Shown: in pieces, positions 1-6,666 of the stretch
How positions within the stretch are numbered: position 1 is the first letter of the stretch
Layout of the letters: each line of letters begins with the position of its first letter
Assembly: GCA_007123515.1 (NCBI GenBank)
Contig: SKKY01000174.1
Location: 1 to 14,529 of the forward strand
Direction of reading: 5' to 3'
Origin: Clostridia bacterium
GTDB taxonomy: Bacteria > Bacillota > Peptococcia > Peptococcales > SKKY01
DNA length: 14,529 bases
The notes under the pieces: model-generated
What the model saw: only the letters and a program-made list of their open reading frames with translations
Database searches by the model: none
What the model was told of the DNA's origin: nothing
Translations under genes and position numbers: made by a program

Positions 1-845
1 ATGTTTTTTTCTGTATACTCTAAAATATGCTGATCCGGAATAAAAGCATCTTTTTCAAAGAATAAAATGACCGTAGAACCTCCGAACTTAAAATACCCTT
101 TTTCCTGCCCTTTTTCTACTCTTTGCTCAGGGGTATAGGTCTGAACGATCGTTCCGACAAACGTAGCTCCTATCTCAAGATACAACATCTTTCCGAAATG
201 ATCACTTTTGAATTCTGTGACCGTTCTTTTGTTTTTAATATAAATATTATTGATCCTGTCAAGTACTCCTGTATTAACAGAGTAGTACGACCCATGAATC
301 TCTTTTGTTTTTCCGGGTATGCCCGAATCCGGGAAATGAAACCTGTGATAATCGGTGGGATTTAAACGAATAATCATCATGGTTCCACCATGAAATTCAT
401 TAATCACATCATCCGAACCGACAAGCTCCGCTAAGTTGAAATCCATTCCCTTAATCTGAACGATCTTATCAACAATAATATTTTCGTAGATAAAAACCCT
501 TCCATCAGCCGGAGAGGCCAATAGGTTTTCATCGGCAACCACCGGCCTTGATTCTGGTTTTAATTTTCTGTAAAAAAATTCGTTAAAATTTTTGTAAGAA
601 TCGGTAGCTTCTAAAAATTCAGCTTCAGCAATTTTATTTTCCTCAATAAAATTGCTAATTTTTTTTCGACTACCTTTTCTATTTTTTAATACTCCAAAAA
701 ACCTGCTGGCTATTCTTCTTTTCACTATCTTCTCAAGAAAGAAATTACCCGAAGAACGGTAATAAAGCCATTGAATATATTTTCTGCCAACAATGTGTTC
801 TATCTCAATTTCCTTAGTTTGTCTGTTATATACTTGTAATTCCAT
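1..845 (-). CDS. psd: Phosphatidylserine decarboxylase, C-terminal end cut by the window edge
   Basis: Converts phosphatidylserine to phosphatidylethanolamine at the membrane, using a pyruvoyl group made by self-cleavage. I translated 281 codons from the ATG at 845 down to base 3 without a stop. The family signatures are present and spaced as expected: SPADGR (residues 111-116, catalytic Asp114), DYHRFHFP (165-172, catalytic His170) and the cleavage/pyruvoyl motif GGST (255-258, Ser257 becoming the pyruvoyl group). GGST rather than LGST is common in the Gram-positive branch. Relatives are near 295 residues, so roughly 15 C-terminal codons lie outside the window. The start has an AAGGAT-type ribosome binding site that overlaps the stop of the preceding small gene, only 4 bases upstream, so the two are probably translationally coupled. 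It is the last visible gene of a transcript that includes the riboflavin genes. Confidence 0.95.
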   Translation of the reverse strand, partial: MELQVYNRQTKEIEIEHIVGRKYIQWLYYRSSGNFFLEKIVKRRIASRFFGVLKNRKGSRKKISNFIEENKIAEAEFLEATDSYKNFNEFFYRKLKPESRPVVADENLLASPADGRVFIYENIIVDKIVQIKGMDFNLAELVGSDDVINEFHGGTMMIIRLNPTDYHRFHFPDSGIPGKTKEIHGSYYSVNTGVLDRINNIYIKNKRTVTEFKSDHFGKMLYLEIGATFVGTIVQTYTPEQRVEKGQEKGYFKFGGSTVILFFEKDAFIPDQHILEYTEKN

Positions 846-849
846 GCAC

Positions 850-1191
850 CTATCCTTGCGCTATAATTCTGACGTGTTTTACTTCAAAGGCTTCTTTGAT
901 AATCTCAATGTAGTCTCTTTCAAGAATGCTTTTTTGTATCAGATTTTTTGTGATTATCATCATTTTATCGTCTGAAACTTTAATATCAACAAGCTGATTA
1001 AAATAGTTTTGAAAAATCTCTGGTTCTACCGCTTTGAAAATATTATGAAAACCAGAAAGAAGCTCCGGCTTTTCCGTTTCAATTCTGTCTATCATTGGTG
1101 TAAATTCTACCGTATACAAAAGTTCCGGATAAGCAATCTCATATTCCTGTCCCTGAGCATCGGTTCCTACAAATTTAGGTTTTTTGTCCAT
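850..1191 (-). CDS. Small protein with a DnaA domain I-like C-terminal half
   Basis: A 113-residue acidic cytoplasmic protein without a signal peptide or membrane segment; I do not recognise it as a named family. The ATG at 1191 has a perfect AAGGAGG (1200-1206) 8 bases upstream. The gene follows ribH by 22 bases and precedes psd by 4, so it is certainly in the same operon. Residues about 52-113 (EPEIFQNYF, then VSDDKMMIITKN, then KSILERDYIEIIKEAFE, then a final short strand) follow the helix-strand-helix-strand pattern of DnaA domain I, including an acidic turn before the strand and the 'LE..Y..II..A' helix. That resemblance is by eye only. DnaA domain I is a protein-protein interaction module binding helicase and regulators; no ATPase or DNA-binding domain is present here. 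Alternatively it is simply an uncharacterised clostridial protein with a KH-like fold. Confidence 0.8.
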   Translation of the reverse strand: MDKKPKFVGTDAQGQEYEIAYPELLYTVEFTPMIDRIETEKPELLSGFHNIFKAVEPEIFQNYFNQLVDIKVSDDKMMIITKNLIQKSILERDYIEIIKEAFEVKHVRIIAQG

Positions 1192-1213
1192 TATATATTC
1201 CTCCTTGTATTTT

Positions 1214-1678
1214 TTAAAAGTTTTTGATTAGGCTGATCATTTCAATGGCTGTAACACCGGCTTCAAAGCCTTTATTCCCGCTTTTTGTTCCGGCTCTTTC
1301 AATAGCCTGTTCAATGGAATCCGTTGTCAGAACTCCGAAAATGACTGGCTTTGATTCCTTTAGCATGACCTGGGCGACACCTTTTGATACCTCTGCGCAG
1401 ACATAGTCAAAATGTGGTGTGGCACCCTTAATGACAGCTCCAACACAAATAACAGCATCATACTCTTCTTTTTGTGCAGCGATTTGGGCCATCAAAGGAA
1501 TTTCAAAAGCTCCCGGCACCCAGATGGTATCAATACTTTCTTCATCCACACCATGGCGGACTAATGCATCCACAGCCCCTGACAATAACTTTCCTGTAAT
1601 AAATTCATTAAAACGTCCCGCGACTATCGCGATTTTGCATGGTTCTGCTACCAGATTCCCTTGATATATTTTACCCAT
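1214..1678 (-). CDS. ribH: 6,7-dimethyl-8-ribityllumazine synthase
   Basis: Condenses 5-amino-6-ribitylamino-uracil with 3,4-dihydroxy-2-butanone-4-phosphate to lumazine, the penultimate step of riboflavin synthesis; members usually form a 60-subunit shell or pentamers. At 154 residues it has the normal length. Visible signatures are GRFNEF (21-26), PGAFEIP (55-61), IKGATPHFDYV (83-93, with the catalytic His89), GVLTTDSIEQA (115-125) and the RAG...NKG segment (128-137). The ATG shares its A with the TAA stop of ribBA (TAATG), and the ribosome binding site AAGGAGG is formed by the last codons of ribBA, so translation is coupled. It ends 22 bases before the next gene with no terminator. Confidence 0.98.
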   Translation of the reverse strand: MGKIYQGNLVAEPCKIAIVAGRFNEFITGKLLSGAVDALVRHGVDEESIDTIWVPGAFEIPLMAQIAAQKEEYDAVICVGAVIKGATPHFDYVCAEVSKGVAQVMLKESKPVIFGVLTTDSIEQAIERAGTKSGNKGFEAGVTAIEMISLIKNF

Positions 1679-2895
1679 TATTTTTCCTCCTTAAATTCAC
1701 CCAGGATATGTCCCAGTCTTGTTTTTTTAGTTTGCAGATAAAAATGATTGCTGCAATTCGAATGAATTTCCAATGGAATTCTTTCGATTATTTCCAATCC
1801 ATAGCCCTCAAGGCCTTTAATCTTTCGGGGATTGTTCGTCATAAGCTTAATCTTTTCTATGCCCAGGTCAAGAAGAATTTGCGCTCCAATGCCGTAATCA
1901 CGCAAGTCGGCCTGAAAACCAAGAATCTCATTGGCTTCTACGGTATCTTTCCCGCCATCCTGAAGTTCATAGGCTTTCATTTTATTAAGAAGCCCGATCC
2001 CTCTGCCTTCCTGACGCATATAAAGCAGCACGCCTCTGCCCTCTTCCTCTATCTTTGTTAAGGCCTCTGAGAGCTGTTCTCCGCAATCGCATCGCAGCGA
2101 GGCAAGCGCATCACCGGTCAGGCATTCTGAGTGAACCCGGACCATCACAGGCTCTTCTGTACTGACATCTCCCTTAACAAGGGCAAAGTGATCCTTCCCT
2201 GTTAACTTCTCTGAGTAGGAATGAAGCATAAATTCTCCATGCTTTGTAGGCATAGTCACAATTGACTCTCTGTCTATCAGTATTTCTTTTCTTCTTCTGT
2301 GCTTAATTAAATCAGCTATGGTAATAATTTTCAAGTTGTGTTTTTTTGCATATTCCATAAGTTCCGGCACCCTAGCCATTTCTCCGTCATCAGACATGAT
2401 TTCACAGATAACAGCAGAAGGATACAAACCGGCAAGAATCGAAAGATCAACGGAAGCTTCGGTATGCCCGGCTCTTCTTAATACTCCGCCTGGTGCATAG
2501 CGCAAAGGAAAAATATGTCCAGGCCGCTTAAGATCCGTTGGCTTTGTATCTTTTTCAATCAATTTTTTAATTGTAAGTGCTCTTTCTGAAGCAGAAATCC
2601 CAGTTTTGGTTTCTGCCGCATCCACAGAAACGGTAAATGCCGTACAATGCTTGTCGGTATTATTATCAACCATATCGCAGACATCAAGTTCGCGAAGCCG
2701 CTCATCAATAATGGGTTGACAGACTAGTCCTTTACCATATGTGACCATAAAGTTAATCGCTTCCGGGGTAACAAGCTCCGCTGCCATAACCAGGTCGCCT
2801 TCATTCTCACGATCCTCGTCATCAACCACAATGATCATTTTTCCATTCTTTATTTCTTCAATCGCTTCATCAATCGTATTAAATACAAAACTCAT
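1678..2895 (-). CDS. ribBA: Bifunctional 3,4-dihydroxy-2-butanone-4-phosphate synthase / GTP cyclohydrolase II
   Basis: Supplies both branches of riboflavin synthesis. The N-terminal domain makes the four-carbon unit from ribulose-5-phosphate, and the C-terminal domain opens GTP. At 405 residues it is a normal fusion. The RibB half (about 1-200) shows DDEDRENEGD (25-34, metal and substrate site), RPGHIFPL and GHTEASVDL. The RibA half (about 203-398) shows the zinc-binding cysteines in SECLTGDALASLRCDCGEQ and the catalytic segment RQEGRGIGL. The ATG at 2895 follows an AGAGGTG ribosome binding site and lies 9 bases after the ribE stop. Its final K-E-E-K codons carry the ribosome binding site of ribH. 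Both domains look intact. Confidence 0.98.
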   Translation of the reverse strand: MSFVFNTIDEAIEEIKNGKMIIVVDDEDRENEGDLVMAAELVTPEAINFMVTYGKGLVCQPIIDERLRELDVCDMVDNNTDKHCTAFTVSVDAAETKTGISASERALTIKKLIEKDTKPTDLKRPGHIFPLRYAPGGVLRRAGHTEASVDLSILAGLYPSAVICEIMSDDGEMARVPELMEYAKKHNLKIITIADLIKHRRRKEILIDRESIVTMPTKHGEFMLHSYSEKLTGKDHFALVKGDVSTEEPVMVRVHSECLTGDALASLRCDCGEQLSEALTKIEEEGRGVLLYMRQEGRGIGLLNKMKAYELQDGGKDTVEANEILGFQADLRDYGIGAQILLDLGIEKIKLMTNNPRKIKGLEGYGLEIIERIPLEIHSNCSNHFYLQTKKTRLGHILGEFKEEK

Positions 2896-2904
2896 AATTC
2901 ACCT

Positions 2905-3555
2905 CTACATAAAACCATGTTCTGCCAGAAAAGATTCCGACAGCTTTGATTTTCCTTCCTCTTTATTTTTTGTCTGAAAGAGCCTTTCAATATATCTGGC
3001 CAGCACATCAATTTCAATGTTGACCAAGTCGCCTTCTTTTTTAAAACCAAGCGTTGTCATGGAAATGCTATGAGGAATTAAAGACAATCTTAACACATTG
3101 TCCTCTACGCTAACCACAGTGAGGCTAATTCCATCAATTGCAACCGATCCCTTCTTGGCAATGTAACGGCTAAGATCCCGGGGAAACTCAATATCAAATA
3201 TCCAGGCAATGCCTTCCGCTTTTTTGCTGGCTATTTTTCCGGTACCATCAACATGACCGGTAACAATATGACCGCCCATTCTGCTGTCCGGTCGAAGGGC
3301 TCTTTCCAGATTCACTTTTTCATTTACTCTCAGGCCGCCTATGGCTGTGGCATCAAGCGTCTCATACATAACTTCAGCAACTATATGATTATGACTAAAA
3401 TCAATGATTGTCAGACAAACTCCGTTAACCGCCACAGAATCTCCAACTCTTAGATCCTGATTAATAAGTTCTGCTGAAATAGATATCTTAGCAGACTGAT
3501 TCGCTTTGTCTAGTTTTTTTACAGCTCCTAATTCTTCTATAATTCCGGTAAACAC
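2905..3555 (-). CDS. ribE: Riboflavin synthase, alpha chain
   Basis: Dismutates two lumazine molecules to riboflavin and the pyrimidine precursor; the final step of the pathway. The 216-residue protein has the two homologous lumazine-binding barrels of the family. Barrel one starts with MFTGIIEELG and contains GDSVAVNGVCLT. Barrel two starts near residue 98, contains GHIVTGHVDGTG at the junction and repeats the pattern as GSVAIDGISLTV. The C-terminal helix (ARYIERLF onward) that trimerises the enzyme is present. Translation begins at a GTG (3555) directly abutting the TAA of ribD. An AAAGGAGG ribosome binding site lies inside the last ribD codons. Some species call this gene ribC; in B. subtilis the operon gene is ribE. 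Confidence 0.97.
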   Translation of the reverse strand: MFTGIIEELGAVKKLDKANQSAKISISAELINQDLRVGDSVAVNGVCLTIIDFSHNHIVAEVMYETLDATAIGGLRVNEKVNLERALRPDSRMGGHIVTGHVDGTGKIASKKAEGIAWIFDIEFPRDLSRYIAKKGSVAIDGISLTVVSVEDNVLRLSLIPHSISMTTLGFKKEGDLVNIEIDVLARYIERLFQTKNKEEGKSKLSESFLAEHGFM

Positions 3556-4659
3556 TTAAGGTCCTCCTTTAGCCGGATACAAAGTCATCCGAAGATCCTC
3601 TCCGATTTTTTTTGTTTCATGAAACATAAGTCTCGGTGCTTCTGACAAGTACGAAAAACCTTCTCCTCCAAAAAATCCTGGAGCTTTTTGTCCTCCGATC
3701 ATTGTAGGGGCAAGATAAAGATAGTATTTATCAACAAGTCTTTCTCTGATAAAACTGCCGTGAATCTGTGCTCCGCCTTCAATCAGAATGCTGGCAATCT
3801 CTGTTTCTGCCAATATAGTCAGCACATTTGAAAGGGTAAATCGCTCACCAGGTAGTTTAATCACCCTTGCTTTTCTTTTTATTTTTTCTGCTTTTTCTTC
3901 AGTAGCTTGCCCGCCACAAAAAATGATTGTTTTTTCCGGAGAATCTTCTAAAGATAAAATGTTAGCCTCTTCCGGAATCCGCAAAAAGGTATCTAGTACA
4001 ATTCGATAAGGATTTCGGCCACCCGGTATTCTGCATGTTAAAAAGGGATCATCAGCAATAACAGTATTAATCCCTACCAGTATAGCGTCATATTTCTGCC
4101 GCAAGTAATGACCATCTTCCCGGGCTTTTTTACCGGTAATCCATTTAGATTCACCAGCAGAAGTGGCAATCTTACCATCAAGGGAAAGAGCTGCTTTTAA
4201 AGCAACAAATGGTTCTCTCATTCTTATATACTTAAAAAACACTTCGTTTAAAAGCAATCCTTCTTCTTCAAGAATTCCCTGAACCACTTCAATTCCATGA
4301 CTCTGAAGTTTTTTTATGCTTTGACCATTAACCACCGGGTTAGGATCGGTGTTACAGATAATCACTTTTTTTATTCTTTTTTCAATAATAGCCTCTACGC
4401 AAGGTGGTGTCCGCCCATAATGAAAACATGGTTCAAGATTAACATACAAGTCCGCGCCCTGTGCTTTTTTTCCGGCATATTCAAGAGCGACTCTTTCAGC
4501 ATGAGCACTGCCTATTTTCTGATGATAACCCTCAGCAATCACTTCATTATTTTTAACAATCACCGCCCCCACTAAAGGGTTCGGTGATGTCCTGCCACTG
4601 CCTCGTAAGGCCAGCGCAAACACTTTTTTCATATACATTTCATAATTATTTTTATCCAT
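3556..4659 (-). CDS. ribD: Bifunctional diaminohydroxyphosphoribosylaminopyrimidine deaminase / 5-amino-6-(5-phosphoribosylamino)uracil reductase
   Basis: Performs the second and third steps after GTP opening: deamination of the pyrimidine, then NADPH-dependent reduction of the ribosyl side chain. With the ATG at 4659 the product has 367 residues, normal for RibD. The N-terminal deaminase has the zinc site HAE (53-55) and PCFHYGRTPPC (77-87, Cys78 and Cys87). The reductase (about 150-367) has KAALSLDGKIAT and the late SILIEGGAQIHGSF segment. An in-frame TTG at 4692 would add 11 residues, but that stretch encodes the terminator hairpin of the FMN riboswitch, and the best ribosome binding site (AGAGGGG) belongs to the ATG at 4659. 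The last codons (K-G-G-P) form the ribosome binding site of ribE. Confidence 0.97.
   Translation of the reverse strand: MDKNNYEMYMKKVFALALRGSGRTSPNPLVGAVIVKNNEVIAEGYHQKIGSAHAERVALEYAGKKAQGADLYVNLEPCFHYGRTPPCVEAIIEKRIKKVIICNTDPNPVVNGQSIKKLQSHGIEVVQGILEEEGLLLNEVFFKYIRMREPFVALKAALSLDGKIATSAGESKWITGKKAREDGHYLRQKYDAILVGINTVIADDPFLTCRIPGGRNPYRIVLDTFLRIPEEANILSLEDSPEKTIIFCGGQATEEKAEKIKRKARVIKLPGERFTLSNVLTILAETEIASILIEGGAQIHGSFIRERLVDKYYLYLAPTMIGGQKAPGFFGGEGFSYLSEAPRLMFHETKKIGEDLRMTLYPAKGGP
3563..3570 (-). promoter_or_regulatory. Ribosome binding site of ribE inside the end of ribD
   Basis: AAAGGAGG on the minus strand, 7 bases before the GTG start of ribE. It fixes the GTG as the start and makes ribE translation dependent on, or coupled to, ribosomes finishing ribD. 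Confidence 0.85.
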
Positions 4660-4689
4660 AAAAAAAACCCCTCTTAATCTCGGGGTTTT
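4660..4689 (-). terminator. Riboswitch-controlled intrinsic terminator overlapping the ribD ribosome binding site
   Basis: On the minus strand AAAACCCC (4689-4682) pairs with GGGGTTTT (4671-4664) around a 10-base loop, followed by a run of eight T that ends at the base before the ribD ATG. The 3' arm and loop end, AGAGGGG (4674-4668), is also the only good ribosome binding site for ribD, spaced 8 bases from the ATG. When the hairpin forms it should both stop transcription and hide the ribosome binding site. It is the natural output of the FMN aptamer just upstream. I could not identify a convincing antiterminator by eye. Confidence 0.85.
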
Positions 4690-4738
4690 CAAACATAACC
4701 ATCAAAAACAAAAATCTTGTTCTTTGAAAAGTTATATC

Positions 4739-4848
4739 ATCCTTCTATCATCCAGACTATACTGTCGGCACTGGAAATTAACCAGTTCATGCCTTAAAGG
4801 CTCGCGGGCTTTACCGCCGGTAGGGAATCTAACCCTGCCCCGAAGAAT
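4739..4848 (-). promoter_or_regulatory. FMN riboswitch aptamer (RFN element)
   Basis: The minus-strand sequence carries the conserved RFN blocks in order: CTTCGGGGCAGGGT, ATTCCCTACCGGCGGT, AGCCCGCGAGC, and GCCGACAGTATAGTCTGGAT followed by AGAAGG. The closing helix P1 is ATTCTTC (4848-4842) with GAAGGAT (4745-4739), 7 pairs including one G-U. The RFN family binds flavin mononucleotide and switches riboflavin genes off when FMN is plentiful. It sits 80 bases upstream of ribD, with a terminator in between, and controls the ribD-ribE-ribBA-ribH transcript and probably the two genes after it. Confidence 0.97.
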
Positions 4849-4866
4849 AAGTATTTAATTAAATTA

Positions 4867-4872
4867 ATTATA
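4867..4872 (-). promoter_or_regulatory. Probable -10 box of the rib operon promoter
   Basis: A perfect TATAAT on the minus strand lies 18 bases before the aptamer, so a transcript would start near 4860 and contain the whole FMN element. The hexamer 17 bases upstream (TAGGAT, 4895-4890) is a poor -35 match and overlaps the region just after the mutase stop. The promoter is therefore inferred from position and the -10 only. Confidence 0.5.
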
Positions 4873-4895
4873 TCATTTTTTATATCTAAATCCTA

Positions 4896-6548
4896 TTAAA
4901 TTTTTTGCACCGGAGAATATTCGCCAAAAACATCTCTCATGACATCCGAGATTTCCCCTAAGGTAGCATAAGCTTTTACAGCATTATAAATTTTAGGGTA
5001 AAGGTTCCCCTGTCCCTCTGCAACTTCCTTTAGCTCTTTTAAAGCCTTTGTTACTGCATCATTATTTCTGTTTTCTTTTAACTCTTTAACTTTGGCTGCC
5101 TGAAGTTCTCTTACCGTTGGATCCACACGAAGAATATTCTCATTTTTTTGCGCTTCTGTCTGGAATTTATTAACACCCGGGATTATCTTTTCTCCTTTTT
5201 CAATCTGGAGCTGAAGTTCATAAGCACTCGCCTGAATCTCCGATTGCATATATCCATTCTCAATGGCTTTTACAGCTCCTCCCATTTCATCAATAGCTGA
5301 AATATAACCCTCGGCTTCCTCCTGAAGTCTGTCTGTCATTGATTCTATGTAATATGAACCTGCAAGTGGATCAATGGTATCTGCTACACCACTTTGGTGA
5401 GCAATGATCTGCTGTGTTCTTATGGCAAGTGTTGCTGATTCTTCTGTAGGCAGTGATAACGCTTCATCATAAGCACAGGTTGCCATAGACTGCGTTCCAC
5501 CCATAACCGCTGCTAAGGCTTGTATCGTAACTCTTACAACATTATTTAAAGGCTGTTGAGCGGTTAGAATACTTCCGCCTGTGTGAGTATGCACTCTTAA
5601 CATTTGTGACTTTGGATTAACAGAACCAAATCTTTCCTTTAAAATTTTTGCCCAGAGTCTTCTGGCAGCCCTAAATTTTGCTACTTCTTCTAATACATCA
5701 ATATCAGCACTGAAAATCCATGAAATACGACCTGCAAAATCATCAATAGTAAGACCCGATTCAATGGCCGTTTCTATGTACGCAATAGCATTTGCAAAAG
5801 CAAATCCGATTTCTTGTCCGGCTGTAGAACCCGCTTCTCTTATGTGATACGCTCCAAGACTGATGGTATTCCAGCTTGGAATATTTTCATGACAGTACTC
5901 AAAAATATTTGATACCAAGCGCATGGATGCAGCCGGAGGATAAATATAGGTTCCTCTGGCAATATACTCTTTAAGAACATCATTCTGTATGGTGCCCTGC
6001 AGTTCCTTTGAACTATATCCCTGTTGCTCACCAACGGCCTGATACATGGCTAAAAGAACCGCGGCCGGAGCATTAATTGTCATTGAAGTGCTTACCTTTC
6101 CTAAGGGGATATCTTTAAAAAGTTCTTCCATATCTTTTAATGAATCAATAGCCACCCCGACTTTTCCAACTTCTCCCTCACTGGCTTCATGATCAGAATC
6201 AAACCCAATCTGCGTCGGTAAATCCATTGCCACACTAAGTCCGGTGACACCCTGTTTCAATAAATATCTGTACCTTTCATTACTCTCCTGAGCAGTAGAA
6301 AAACCTGAATAGCTACGCATTGTCCAGTACCGCCCTCTGTACATGGTTGGCTGAATTCCTCTGGTAAAAGGATACTGCCCCGGAAAACCAACATCTTTAA
6401 CATACTTTTCTTCTGTTGTGTCTGTATCAAGAGGTGTATATAATCTCTCAGGTTTCAGAAAATCTCTTTCATCATTTTTCGATAATGCTTTTTCCAGAAC
6501 ATTTTCTTCCCATTCTTTCTTAGCCTCGATGATTTTCTTCTCTCTCAT
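4896..6548 (-). CDS. Methylmalonyl-CoA mutase-type large (catalytic) subunit, without cobalamin domain
   Basis: A 550-residue TIM-barrel subunit of an adenosylcobalamin-dependent acyl-CoA mutase, which rearranges the carbon skeleton of a CoA ester (methylmalonyl-CoA to or from succinyl-CoA in the type enzyme). Family marks are TMYRGRYWTMRSYSGFST, GTIQNDVLKEYIARGTYIYP, GAYHIREAGSTAGQE and RVHTHTGGSILTAQQP. Tyr80, Gln188, Arg198 and His235 match by spacing Tyr89, Gln197, Arg207 and His244 of the Propionibacterium enzyme. Tyr and Arg at those sites bind the free carboxylate and argue against isobutyryl-CoA mutase (Phe/Gln) or 2-hydroxyisobutyryl-CoA mutase. The length fits a split mutase; the B12-binding small subunit (DxHxxG) is not in this window. 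The ATG at 6548 is chosen for its AAGGAGG site; 26 further upstream in-frame codons run through a terminator hairpin. Ethylmalonyl-CoA mutase remains possible. Confidence 0.92.
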   Translation of the reverse strand: MREKKIIEAKKEWEENVLEKALSKNDERDFLKPERLYTPLDTDTTEEKYVKDVGFPGQYPFTRGIQPTMYRGRYWTMRSYSGFSTAQESNERYRYLLKQGVTGLSVAMDLPTQIGFDSDHEASEGEVGKVGVAIDSLKDMEELFKDIPLGKVSTSMTINAPAAVLLAMYQAVGEQQGYSSKELQGTIQNDVLKEYIARGTYIYPPAASMRLVSNIFEYCHENIPSWNTISLGAYHIREAGSTAGQEIGFAFANAIAYIETAIESGLTIDDFAGRISWIFSADIDVLEEVAKFRAARRLWAKILKERFGSVNPKSQMLRVHTHTGGSILTAQQPLNNVVRVTIQALAAVMGGTQSMATCAYDEALSLPTEESATLAIRTQQIIAHQSGVADTIDPLAGSYYIESMTDRLQEEAEGYISAIDEMGGAVKAIENGYMQSEIQASAYELQLQIEKGEKIIPGVNKFQTEAQKNENILRVDPTVRELQAAKVKELKENRNNDAVTKALKELKEVAEGQGNLYPKIYNAVKAYATLGEISDVMRDVFGEYSPVQKI

Positions 6549-6553
6549 AATAT

Positions 6554-6560
6554 CCTCCTT
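6554..6560 (-). promoter_or_regulatory. Ribosome binding site that fixes the mutase start
   Basis: Perfect AAGGAGG, 5 bases before the ATG at 6548. The longer reading frame starting at 6626 has no comparable site and would begin inside the hairpin at 6603-6627, so its extra 26 residues are unlikely to be made. Confidence 0.85.
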
Positions 6561-6602
6561 CTTTATATCTGGTCTTCTTCCAGGATCAAACCTAGTAATA
6601 TC

Positions 6603-6627
6603 AAAAAACTTGAAACCCTGTTTCAAA
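6603..6627 (-). terminator. Intrinsic terminator between the MBL gene and the mutase gene
   Basis: On the minus strand TTTGAAAC and GTTTCAAG (outer pair U-G, seven Watson-Crick pairs) flank a 3-base loop AGG and are followed by TTTTTT. The stem is short and AT-rich, so termination may be partial. It lies 40 bases after the MBL stop and 55 bases before the mutase ATG, so it ends the upstream block or attenuates read-through into the mutase. Confidence 0.6.
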
Positions 6628-6666
6628 TGGATTCCAAGCTTTTTTGTTTATCGGCATCATTAACAA

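Noticed and set aside
1..845. Plus-strand frames of 80 and 60 codons at 123-365 and 793-975
   Set aside because: They overlap psd and the small upstream gene, which explain the coding signal on the minus strand; no ribosome binding sites are seen.
1639..2061. 140-codon plus-strand frame opposite ribBA
   Set aside because: It is antisense to the well-conserved GTP cyclohydrolase domain, has no ribosome binding site, and its product has no recognisable features.
4660..4692. TTG start at 4692 giving a ribD product 11 residues longer
   Set aside because: The added codons are the terminator stem-loop and its T-run, there is no ribosome binding site before the TTG, and RibD proteins normally begin near the MDKNN..YM segment.
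6562..6591. Promoter-like TTGATC-16-TATAAA just before the mutase
   Set aside because: Transcription would begin inside the mutase ribosome binding site, leaving no usable leader, so the match is probably accidental.
6580..6591. GTTTGATCCTGG on the minus strand, identical to a conserved stretch near the 5' end of 16S rRNA
   Set aside because: The match is 12 bases only; flanking bases do not resemble rRNA, so it is not an rRNA fragment.
6549..6626. Longer mutase starting at 6626
   Set aside because: It begins within a hairpin terminator, lacks a ribosome binding site, and adds 26 residues that are not expected before the usual N-terminus; the ATG at 6548 has a perfect AAGGAGG.
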